Shown here: positions 14,546 to 20,159 of the stretch, piece after piece | Layout of the letters: each line of letters begins with the position of its first letter | Position numbering within the stretch: the stretch's first letter is position 1 | Assembly: GCA_025060085.1 (NCBI GenBank) | Contig: JANXCM010000008.1 | Span: 1 to 20,159, forward strand | Direction of reading: 5' to 3' | DNA from: Patescibacteria group bacterium | Lineage (GTDB): Bacteria; Patescibacteriota; Minisyncoccia; UBA6257; HR35 | DNA length: 20,159 bases | Notes under the pieces: generated by a model | What the model was told of the DNA's origin: nothing | The model's input: the letters and a program-made list of their open reading frames with translations, nothing else | The model's database searches: none | Made by a program: the position numbers and the translations under genes

Positions 14546-15016
14546 ATGAACGTAAAAGAAAGAGAAATTGCTCCAGACTTTGAACTTTTAGACAAAGATA
14601 ATAAAGTTCATAAGCTTTCTGACTATCGCGGGGAATGGGTTTTACTTTATTTTTATCCTAAAGATAACACTCCTGGATGTACAAAACAGGCTTGTGATAT
14701 AAGAGATAATTTTTTAGAATTTAAAAAATTTAATTGTGTTGTCATAGGAATAAGTACGGACTCTATAAAATCTCATAAAAAATTTGCTGAAAAATACAAT
14801 CTTCCGTTTATTTTACTTTCTGACAGCGAGAAAAAAGTAGTTAAAAATTACGGAATATGGAAAAAAAGAAAAGTTATGGGAATTCAATATGAAGGGACGG
14901 AGAGAACATCATTTTTAATTAACCCAGAGGGAAGAATAGTCAAAATTTATGAAAAAGTAAATCCTATAAAACATGCTCAAATTGTCATAGATGATTTAAA
15001 AAAATATGCAAGTTAG
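14546..15016 (+). CDS. bcp: Thioredoxin-dependent thiol peroxidase, Bcp/PrxQ type
   Basis: This 156-residue cytosolic peroxiredoxin reduces hydrogen peroxide and organic hydroperoxides. The diagnostic segment FYPKDNTPGCTKQAC contains the peroxidatic Cys45 and, five residues later, the resolving Cys50, the PrxQ/Bcp arrangement. G-T-E-R-T-S-F-L-I-N-P-E-G supplies the conserved active-site Arg. Length is normal. Its 3' end overlaps the start of the sugar dehydrogenase by 11 nt. An antioxidant role fits the photoprotective and redox genes nearby. Confidence 0.95.
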   Translation: MNVKEREIAPDFELLDKDNKVHKLSDYRGEWVLLYFYPKDNTPGCTKQACDIRDNFLEFKKFNCVVIGISTDSIKSHKKFAEKYNLPFILLSDSEKKVVKNYGIWKKRKVMGIQYEGTERTSFLINPEGRIVKIYEKVNPIKHAQIVIDDLKKYAS

Positions 15017-16508
15017 AAAAAATTTTAAATTATTTATATTTATTATTGTATTTATCTTTATAATACTTTTTACTATCCCTATCTTTTCTCGTTCATACTT
15101 AGAAAGATTATACTTTCAACCACAAGAAATTATTTCTCAAAAAATAGAGCAGGGAATTATTGATAGTAATCATTACGAGATTATTTTTACCAATTTAGAA
15201 GTTCCTTGGAGCATTGTTTTTTTAAACAATAGAGAAATTTTAATTACTGAAAGAAAGGGCAATATTAAAATTATTGATACTAAGAATAAAAAATTAATTC
15301 AGGATTTTAAAATAGCAGGAGTAAGAGTTATTGGCGAAGGAGGTCTTTTAGGTTCAGCTCTTCATCCTAATTTTGAGAAAAATAATTTTATTTATTTTTA
15401 CTATACAACTAAAAGAAATAAAAATGTTGTTAATAGAGTAGAAAGATATAAATTGATTAAAAATAATATAAAGGGTGATTTTAAAAAATATAAATTAATA
15501 AAAGACAAAATAATTATTGATAATATTCCGGGAAGTAATATTCATAATGGAGGAAGAATAAAATTTGGACCTGATGATTATTTGTATATTACTACGGGCG
15601 ATGCGGGAAATTCTCAGAATTCTCAAGAGATAAATTCTTTAGCGGGGAAAATTTTAAGAATAAAAGATGATGGTAGTATTCCTTTGAATAATCCCTTCAA
15701 AAATTTAACCTATGCTTATGGAATTAGAAACTCACAAGGTATAACGTGGGATAATCAAAATAATTTGTGGTCCATTGATCATGGAAGATCTGGAATAAAA
15801 AGCGGTTTAGATGAGATAAACTTAATAAAAAAAGGAAAAAATTATGGATGGCCAATAATTCAGGGAGATGAAAAGAAAGAAGGATTAGAAAGTCCTAATG
15901 TTCATTCAGGATCAGATATTACTTGGGCACCAGCGGATTTAATTTTTTATCAAGGAAATTTATTTTTTACTGGTTTAAGAGGCGAAGGTTTATATCAATA
16001 TAATATTAAAGATAAAAAAATAAGTGTTCATTTTTTTAAAAAATTTGGTAGATTAAGAGCGATAACTTTAGGACCAGATGGAAATTTTTATCTTTCAACT
16101 TCAAATAGAGATGGTAGAGGTTATCCACGAGAAAATGATGATAAAATAATAAAAATTGATCCATCGATAATTTTAAAAGAAGATATTTCAAGATTAATTC
16201 AAGTAGAATTACCTAAAGAAAATACTGTTATAAAATCTCCTTTAATAATCAAAGGAAAAGCAAAGGGAATATGGTTTTTTGAAGGAAATTTTCCTGTAAT
16301 TCTAACTGATAAAAAAGGTAATATTGTTTCTCAAGGATATGTGTCCGCCAAAGATAATTGGATGACTGAAAATTTTGTTCCATTTGAAGGAAAAATTGAA
16401 TTCAAAAATAATATAAACATTGATGGTTATTTAATTTTTAAAAATTCTAATCCTTCTGGCTTACCTGAAAATGATTTTTATTTTAAAATCCCTATAAAAT
16501 TCAAATAG
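15006..16508 (+). CDS. Membrane-anchored PQQ-type aldose/sorbosone dehydrogenase with Gmad2 tail
   Basis: An N-terminal hydrophobic anchor (about residues 8-27) precedes a six-bladed beta-propeller of the glucose/sorbosone dehydrogenase family (about 55-385). Landmarks are V-P-W-S-I-V-F-L, G-E-G-G-L-L-G-S-A-L-H-P-N-F (110-123), I-H-N-G-G-R-I with the likely catalytic His180, T-T-G-D-A-G-N, and G-I-R-N-S-Q-G with the likely PQQ-binding Arg241. Residues about 400-500 are a Gmad2 immunoglobulin-like domain: W-F-F-E-G-N-F-P-V, W-M-T-E-N-F-V-P-F, N-P-S-G-L-P-E-N-D. The enzyme would oxidise a sugar outside the membrane. No PQQ synthesis gene is in the window, so the cofactor may be scavenged or the propeller may have another role. 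It is translationally coupled to bcp. Confidence 0.88.
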   Translation: MQVRKNFKLFIFIIVFIFIILFTIPIFSRSYLERLYFQPQEIISQKIEQGIIDSNHYEIIFTNLEVPWSIVFLNNREILITERKGNIKIIDTKNKKLIQDFKIAGVRVIGEGGLLGSALHPNFEKNNFIYFYYTTKRNKNVVNRVERYKLIKNNIKGDFKKYKLIKDKIIIDNIPGSNIHNGGRIKFGPDDYLYITTGDAGNSQNSQEINSLAGKILRIKDDGSIPLNNPFKNLTYAYGIRNSQGITWDNQNNLWSIDHGRSGIKSGLDEINLIKKGKNYGWPIIQGDEKKEGLESPNVHSGSDITWAPADLIFYQGNLFFTGLRGEGLYQYNIKDKKISVHFFKKFGRLRAITLGPDGNFYLSTSNRDGRGYPRENDDKIIKIDPSIILKEDISRLIQVELPKENTVIKSPLIIKGKAKGIWFFEGNFPVILTDKKGNIVSQGYVSAKDNWMTENFVPFEGKIEFKNNINIDGYLIFKNSNPSGLPENDFYFKIPIKFK

Positions 16509-16558
16509 TTAAAATAATTTTAGAAAATCGTCGTAATTAAAAAAAAATTAATTTTAAA

Positions 16559-16873
16559 ATGGCAGGATTTGAACAATATCACGAACCAGCAGAAGAGCTT
16601 TCTCCAGAAACAAGAGATTTTGCTCGCATAATAGCTTCTTTAATCGAAGAAGCTGAAGCCATTAACTGGTATCAACAAAGAATATCTATTACTAAAGATC
16701 CTGAAGTTAAAGCCATTATGAAGCACGCTCAAGAAGAAGAATTTGAACATTTTGCCATTGATTTAGAATGGCTAACAAGAAAATTACCTAAGTGGCGAGA
16801 GGTTTTAAAGGCAATTTTATTTAAAGAAGGTGATATTTTGGAAAACGCTGAAAAATGGGAAAAGGGAGAATAG
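16559..16873 (+). CDS. Encapsulated-ferritin-like (EncFtn) protein
   Basis: This 104-residue two-helix protein closely resembles the ferroxidase packaged in encapsulin nanocompartments. The first helix has S-L-I-E-E-A-E-A-I-N-W-Y-Q-Q-R and the second A-Q-E-E-E-F-E-H-F-A-I-D-L-E-W-L. Aligned by eye to Rhodospirillum rubrum EncFtn, the iron ligands Glu32, Glu62 and His65 correspond to Glu31, Glu61 and His64, and Trp38/Tyr39 to Trp37/Tyr38. EncFtn forms a decamer with ferroxidase sites at dimer interfaces. The C terminus ends at EKWEKGE and shows no encapsulin-targeting peptide of the SLxxGSLxG kind. No shell gene is in the window. It may act unpackaged, or the shell may be elsewhere. Confidence 0.85.
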   Translation: MAGFEQYHEPAEELSPETRDFARIIASLIEEAEAINWYQQRISITKDPEVKAIMKHAQEEEFEHFAIDLEWLTRKLPKWREVLKAILFKEGDILENAEKWEKGE

Positions 16874-16931
16874 AAATTTAAAAATTAAATAAATAAAATT
16901 TATTAGAAATTTAGAGCTTTTAGGGTTAACA

Positions 16932-17510
16932 ATGGATAATTTAATATTAATAACTATAAAAGATCTAATAAACATTATAGCTAACATTATAGCTATAATT
17001 ATTAGTGGTCTAATATCTTTTAAAATAGCTCGATTTAAACTAGAAAAGAGCGAGACTCCATTTTTAAGTTTAATTTTTGACTTTGATGGTAAAAACTACG
17101 TTTATATAGGAATAAAAAATTTAGGTGGTATAGCTAAAAATATCAGTTGGAAAATAGAAATAGAAGATTTAGAAACGTCAATTAAAGATGCTGAAAGAAA
17201 TTTCTGGCCATATTATGGTAAAATTCCTCTTATGGGTAGGGACGATACACGACTTCTCTTTTACATAAATAAAGAATTTTTATTTAAAAGGTTATTAAGA
17301 GAAGAAAAATTAGAAAATTTTAAAATAAGATTGGAATTTTTCGATAAGTTTGAAAAGAAATATAATACTTATCTTGTTTTAGATATAATAGGAATGGTTG
17401 ACTTTAGAAACATAGTTGATTTAAACGAAAAAAATTTAATTTTCATAAATGAATTTACTGGACTTCAACAAAAAGCAAAAAAATATCTTGAGGAATTAAT
17501 AAAAAAATAA
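16932..17510 (+). CDS. Unrecognised membrane-anchored protein
   Basis: The protein has 192 residues. A hydrophobic helix (about 8-32) rich in Ile is followed by K-I-A-R-F-K and a soluble region (about 45-165) with alternating hydrophobic/polar strands, including Y-I-G-I-K-N-L-G-G-I-A-K-N-I, suggesting a beta-sandwich. It ends in a short charged helix, Q-Q-K-A-K-K-Y-L-E-E-L-I-K-K. The architecture (N-terminal anchor, beta domain) resembles many small membrane-associated proteins of unknown role. I do not recognise a family. It lies 58 nt after the ferritin-like gene and 11 nt before the DoxX-like gene and is probably co-transcribed with the latter. Confidence 0.75.
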   Translation: MDNLILITIKDLINIIANIIAIIISGLISFKIARFKLEKSETPFLSLIFDFDGKNYVYIGIKNLGGIAKNISWKIEIEDLETSIKDAERNFWPYYGKIPLMGRDDTRLLFYINKEFLFKRLLREEKLENFKIRLEFFDKFEKKYNTYLVLDIIGMVDFRNIVDLNEKNLIFINEFTGLQQKAKKYLEELIKK

Positions 17511-17521
17511 AATTTATAGAA

Positions 17522-18046
17522 ATGGAAAAGAAATTACAAATTAGTTTAGGAATACTTAGAATTTCTCTTGGTTTTATTTTCCTGTGGGCTTTTTTTGATA
17601 AATTATTAGGCTTAGGTTTTTCTACTTGTCGTAATCCAGAAACAAATATTGTTGATTATTTTTGCCGAGATGCTTGGATCAATGGCGGTTCACCAACTTT
17701 TTATTTTCTAAAATTTGCTGTTAGGGGACCATTTGCAGAAATTTTTAGGTCAATGGCAGGAAATATGATTGTTGATTGGTTATTTATGGTAGGATTGTTA
17801 GGCGTAGGCTTAGGATTAATGTTAGGAATATTTATGAAACTTTCTACTTTTTTTGGTTCAGTGATGTTATTTTTAATGTATTTAGCTGGATTTCTTCCAC
17901 CTCAACATAATCCATTAATTGACGATCATATTATTTATATCATTACTCTTATAGTTTTGCATTTTTCTGAAGCAGAAAAATATTTAGGTTTAGGCAGTTG
18001 GTGGGAAAAATTAAAAATTGTTGATAAGTACAAAATATTTAAATAG
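17522..18046 (+). CDS. DoxX/DoxD-like (TQO small subunit) membrane protein
   Basis: This 174-residue protein has about four transmembrane segments. The opening I-S-L-G-I-L-R-I-S-L-G-F-I-F-L-W-A-F-F-D-K is typical of the DoxX/DoxD family, and the final part has helices ending at a conserved-looking D-D-H and a cytoplasmic W-W-E-K-L tail. Two cysteines (in F-S-T-C-R-N and Y-F-C-R-D) lie in the first extracytoplasmic loop and could form a disulfide. DoxD is a subunit of archaeal thiosulfate:quinone oxidoreductase, while many bacterial DoxX proteins have no known reaction. No DoxA partner is seen here, so the biochemical role is open. It starts 11 nt after the preceding gene. Confidence 0.8.
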   Translation: MEKKLQISLGILRISLGFIFLWAFFDKLLGLGFSTCRNPETNIVDYFCRDAWINGGSPTFYFLKFAVRGPFAEIFRSMAGNMIVDWLFMVGLLGVGLGLMLGIFMKLSTFFGSVMLFLMYLAGFLPPQHNPLIDDHIIYIITLIVLHFSEAEKYLGLGSWWEKLKIVDKYKIFK

Positions 18047-18059
18047 AAATAATATTTTT

Positions 18060-18096
18060 AAATTATTTATCTAAATTATTTTTATTTAAATTATTT
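18060..18096 (+). repeat. Three copies of AAATTATTT
   Basis: The 9-mer occurs at 18060-18068, 18073-18081 and 18088-18096, spaced 13 and 15 nt apart, in the 88-nt gap before the adaptor gene. It could be a regulatory array but is just as likely low-complexity AT sequence. Confidence 0.3.
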
Positions 18097-18134
18097 AAAA
18101 AAATTTTAAATTTAGAAGATTTTTTATTTGAAAA

Positions 18135-19799
18135 ATGATTTTATCTAAATTAAAAGAAATAATTTTAAGAAAGAAATTTTTGATAATAATCTTAATCATA
18201 GTAAGTGTTAGCTTAATTTTTGCTAAGAATTTTTTCGCCAAAAAGGAATTTGGAAATAGGTACCTCTTTGCCATAGCTAAAAAAGGAGAAATTGAAGAAT
18301 ATGTTTCAGGAAATGGCAACATAGTTGCCGTAGAAAGTTTTGATATTAAACCTAAAGTTAACGGGAGAATAATTTATTTGGGAATAAAAGAAGGTAGTTT
18401 TGTTAAAAAAGGAGATATTTTAGCCAAATTAGATGATAAAGAAATAAAAGATCAAATTGATAATAAAATAAGACAATTAGAAAGAATAAAATTGGATATT
18501 AAAATCGCCCAAAGAGAAATAGAAAATGCTAAAATAAATTTAAATAAGATCCAACAAGAATACGAAAATTTAAAAAGAGGTGATGAAACAAAAGATGACT
18601 ATAAAAATGCTTTAAGAATTATTAATAATTTTTTTATTTCCTACCCTCAAGATTTAGAGAAAATAAAAAATATTTACTTTGAAAAAGATTTGGATAAAGA
18701 AATTACTAATATTAAATATTACTTTAATTATTATTCTAAAAACTTTCCTAATAAAGATGAAGATCTGAAAAGAGAATATGATATCTTAAAAAAAGATTTT
18801 ATCAGTTTATCAGAAAATTTTAAAGAGATAAAGGATTCAAGTGATATTAATTATCAATTTATCTCTGACGTTAATAAATTTTTAGATAGAAACTTAATAT
18901 TTATTAAGGAAGGTTTAGATCAAATAAGGAAAATTAAAGAAGATTTATCTTTTTCTCAATCAAAACATATTAATCAAAATTTGATAGAATCTCATTTTAA
19001 TATCTTAAACTCAAATTATGACAAATATCTAGATTATTTAAATCAATTAACTTTTATTATTAATAACTTAAACAGATATAAAGATAGTTTTGAATTAAAA
19101 GAAAACGATCTAAAGAACTTAGATAATATTATTAAACAAAGAGAGAACTCTTTAGAAAAATTAATAAACGAATTAAAGAATACTGAAGAGGATTTAAAAA
19201 AATTACAAGATGATTTAGAAGATTATATAGTTTATTCTCCACTTAATGGCTATGTGAGTAATTTATTTTCTAAATTATATGATAATGTAAACCTATCAAC
19301 GCCCTTAATGACTATCGTCTCTCAAGATAAAATTGTTGAAATAAAACTAAATGAAATTGATTTGGCTAATGTTAAAGTAGGTAATAAAGCTATTTTAACT
19401 TTTGATAGTTTTCCGAATAAGAAAATAAATGGTGAAGTAATCTATATTAGTCCTACAGGAGAAATTTCTCAAGGTGTGGTATGGTATAAATTAAAGATTT
19501 CTTTTAGAAATGATCCTAATATTAGAATTGGAATGACTGTTAATGCTGATATTATTACCAAATCAAAAAGAAATGTATTGATAATACCTAAATCAACCCT
19601 TAAAAGAAAAGATAATAAATATTATGTGGAAATTCCTAATCCTAATGAAAAATTAGAAGTCGATAAGGATAAAAATTTTATAAATTTAAATTATCCCCCT
19701 CAAATAGTAGAAATTAAAACAGGATTAGAAGATGAAAATAATATCCAGATTTTAGAAGGATTAAAAGAAAATGATATTGTTTTGATAAAAAAGTTATAA
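18135..19799 (+). CDS. HlyD/MacA-type membrane-fusion (adaptor) protein with long coiled coil
   Basis: This 554-residue adaptor has an N-terminal membrane anchor (about 15-31). The first half of a lipoyl/barrel-sandwich domain follows (about 55-105; I-V-A-V-E-S-F-D-I-K-P-K-V-N-G-R-I and G-S-F-V-K-K-G-D-I-L-A-K-L-D-D). A very long helical hairpin (about 108-360) comes next, then the second lipoyl half beginning Y-S-P-L-N-G-Y-V (about 363) and a beta-barrel/membrane-proximal region with T-P-L-M-T-I-V and I-G-M-T-V-N-A-D-I. Such proteins link an ABC or RND pump to the cell exterior. The hairpin is longer than in typical adaptors of about 400 residues. The partner transporter is not in the window; the MacB-like pair at 7289-9164 is a possible but distant partner. 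Confidence 0.88.
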   Translation: MILSKLKEIILRKKFLIIILIIVSVSLIFAKNFFAKKEFGNRYLFAIAKKGEIEEYVSGNGNIVAVESFDIKPKVNGRIIYLGIKEGSFVKKGDILAKLDDKEIKDQIDNKIRQLERIKLDIKIAQREIENAKINLNKIQQEYENLKRGDETKDDYKNALRIINNFFISYPQDLEKIKNIYFEKDLDKEITNIKYYFNYYSKNFPNKDEDLKREYDILKKDFISLSENFKEIKDSSDINYQFISDVNKFLDRNLIFIKEGLDQIRKIKEDLSFSQSKHINQNLIESHFNILNSNYDKYLDYLNQLTFIINNLNRYKDSFELKENDLKNLDNIIKQRENSLEKLINELKNTEEDLKKLQDDLEDYIVYSPLNGYVSNLFSKLYDNVNLSTPLMTIVSQDKIVEIKLNEIDLANVKVGNKAILTFDSFPNKKINGEVIYISPTGEISQGVVWYKLKISFRNDPNIRIGMTVNADIITKSKRNVLIIPKSTLKRKDNKYYVEIPNPNEKLEVDKDKNFINLNYPPQIVEIKTGLEDENNIQILEGLKENDIVLIKKL

Positions 19800-19804
19800 G
19801 AATT

Positions 19805-19828
19805 AATAAAATTTTTTTTAATTTTATT
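19805..19828 (+). terminator. AT-only hairpin after the adaptor gene, weak terminator candidate
   Basis: AATAAAATT (19805-19813) and AATTTTATT (19820-19828) form a perfect 9-bp stem around a six-T loop, starting 6 nt after the adaptor stop. No G-C pair stabilises it and no T-run follows, so termination would be weak at best. Confidence 0.25.
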
Positions 19829-19868
19829 CAGAAAATAATTATCGTTAATTTAATATTAGTAAATTTGT

Positions 19869-19874
19869 TATAAT
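19869..19874 (+). promoter_or_regulatory. Candidate -10 box for the last gene
   Basis: TATAAT lies 66 nt before the ATG at 19941, in the 141-nt gap after the adaptor gene. The predicted leader of about 60 nt contains an unusually G-rich patch (GTAGAGGTCGAGAG, about 19901-19914) that differs from the surrounding AT-rich DNA. No convincing -35 box is visible. Confidence 0.35.
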
Positions 19875-19940
19875 TTTAATAAGCTAAATTATTAAAAAAA
19901 GTAGAGGTCGAGAGTAAAACAATAAACGTATATTTAAAAA

Positions 19941-20159
19941 ATGAAAAAAAATATTCTTTTAATCATAGGTGTTATTTTAGTTATCGTTATAATCGGTGGT
20001 TCTATTTATTTTATAAATTTAAATAAAAATAATATTGGTAATTGGGTAAATCAAAATCAAGTTAATCAATCTCAAGATAATTTTATATTAATTGATATTA
20101 CAAGCATTGGTTACTATCAGAACAATATAGGTTTTGTAGCTAACACTAATAAGGGTAAT
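19941..20159 (+). CDS. Membrane-anchored protein, cut by the window end
   Basis: The first 73 codons are present and the frame is open to the last base. The N terminus (M-K-K-N then I-L-L-I-I-G-V-I-L-V-I-V-I-I-G-G-S-I-Y-F-I) is an uncleaved signal anchor. It is followed by a low-complexity Asn/Gln linker (N-Q-N-Q-V-N-Q-S-Q-D-N) and the start of an extracytoplasmic domain. Too little remains to assign a family. The gap of 141 nt and its own promoter candidate suggest it is not simply part of the adaptor operon. Confidence 0.8.
   Translation, partial: MKKNILLIIGVILVIVIIGGSIYFINLNKNNIGNWVNQNQVNQSQDNFILIDITSIGYYQNNIGFVANTNKGN

Noticed and set aside
16932..17510. Encapsulin shell protein next to the EncFtn-like gene
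   Set aside because: The sequence has an N-terminal membrane helix, is too short (192 residues) and shows no HK97-fold features.
18095..18322. Antisense 75-codon frame at the start of the adaptor gene
   Set aside because: It is the shadow of the adaptor N terminus, with no recognisable domain.
1..20159. TGA read as glycine (Gracilibacteria/SR1 code)
   Set aside because: phr, the ABC ATPase and crtB all end naturally at TGA, at the expected family length or coupled to the next start.
1..20159. Archaeal origin, prompted by the type I GGPP synthase and lycopene-elongase-like UbiA
   Set aside because: TATAAT boxes at bacterial -10 spacing, the MacA-type adaptor and the Gmad2 domain favour a bacterium; the archaeal look is limited to isoprenoid genes.
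1..20159. tRNA, rRNA, CRISPR arrays, insertion sequences
   Set aside because: No cloverleaf, GC-rich RNA island, regularly spaced repeats, transposase or terminal inverted repeats were seen on either strand.

Overview
The window is a gene-dense, extremely AT-rich (roughly a quarter G+C by eye) stretch of a bacterial chromosome carrying 22 recognisable protein genes and no RNA gene, CRISPR array or insertion sequence. The short intergenic gaps, overlapping stop/start codons, undecaprenyl-diphosphatase, HlyD/MacA-type adaptor and Gmad2-tailed sugar dehydrogenase suggest a small-genome bacterium. Patescibacteria/CPR is my best guess, but no phylogenetic marker is present, so this is inference. 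TGA is used as a stop (phr, the ABC ATPase and crtB end in it), so the code is not the TGA=Gly code of Gracilibacteria/SR1. Almost no gene has a Shine-Dalgarno sequence. Starts follow A-rich leaders, and several have a TATAAT box 8-12 nt before the ATG, suggesting leaderless or near-leaderless mRNAs.

Region 1 (1-5072): a tight plus-strand block encodes a VKOR-type disulfide-forming membrane protein, a CooC-like P-loop ATPase, a cysteine-synthase/rhodanese fusion and a Ca2+/Na+ antiporter. Both ends of this block are capped by opposite-strand genes for tiny cysteine-rich proteins (98-226 and 4788-4976).

Region 2 (5073-12621): a co-directional run carries UV-damage endonuclease (uvsE), photolyase (phr), an ABC permease/ATPase pair, then geranylgeranyl-diphosphate synthase, phytoene synthase and phytoene desaturase. 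This looks like a photoprotection island: dark and light UV repair next to carotenoid synthesis.

Region 3 (12608-14493, minus strand): bacA/uppP, a third cysteine-rich mini-protein and a UbiA-family prenyltransferase of lycopene-elongase type. The last converges on and overlaps the desaturase. The intact UbiA frame has no ATG, GTG or TTG start before its first catalytic motif. No lycopene cyclase is present, so the expected pigment is acyclic, perhaps C45/C50.

Region 4 (14546-20159): a Bcp-type peroxiredoxin, a membrane-anchored PQQ-type sugar dehydrogenase with a Gmad2 tail, an encapsulated-ferritin-like protein without an encapsulin shell gene, an unrecognised membrane-anchored protein, a DoxX/DoxD-like membrane protein, a long HlyD/MacA-type adaptor and the start of a membrane-anchored protein cut by the window end.

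The best candidate for something undescribed is the family of three dispersed 42-62-residue proteins sharing C-x2-C-x2-C-x2-C-C. This contains the CxxCxxCxxxC spacing of [4Fe-4S] ferredoxins, and all three are on the minus strand with acidic tails.
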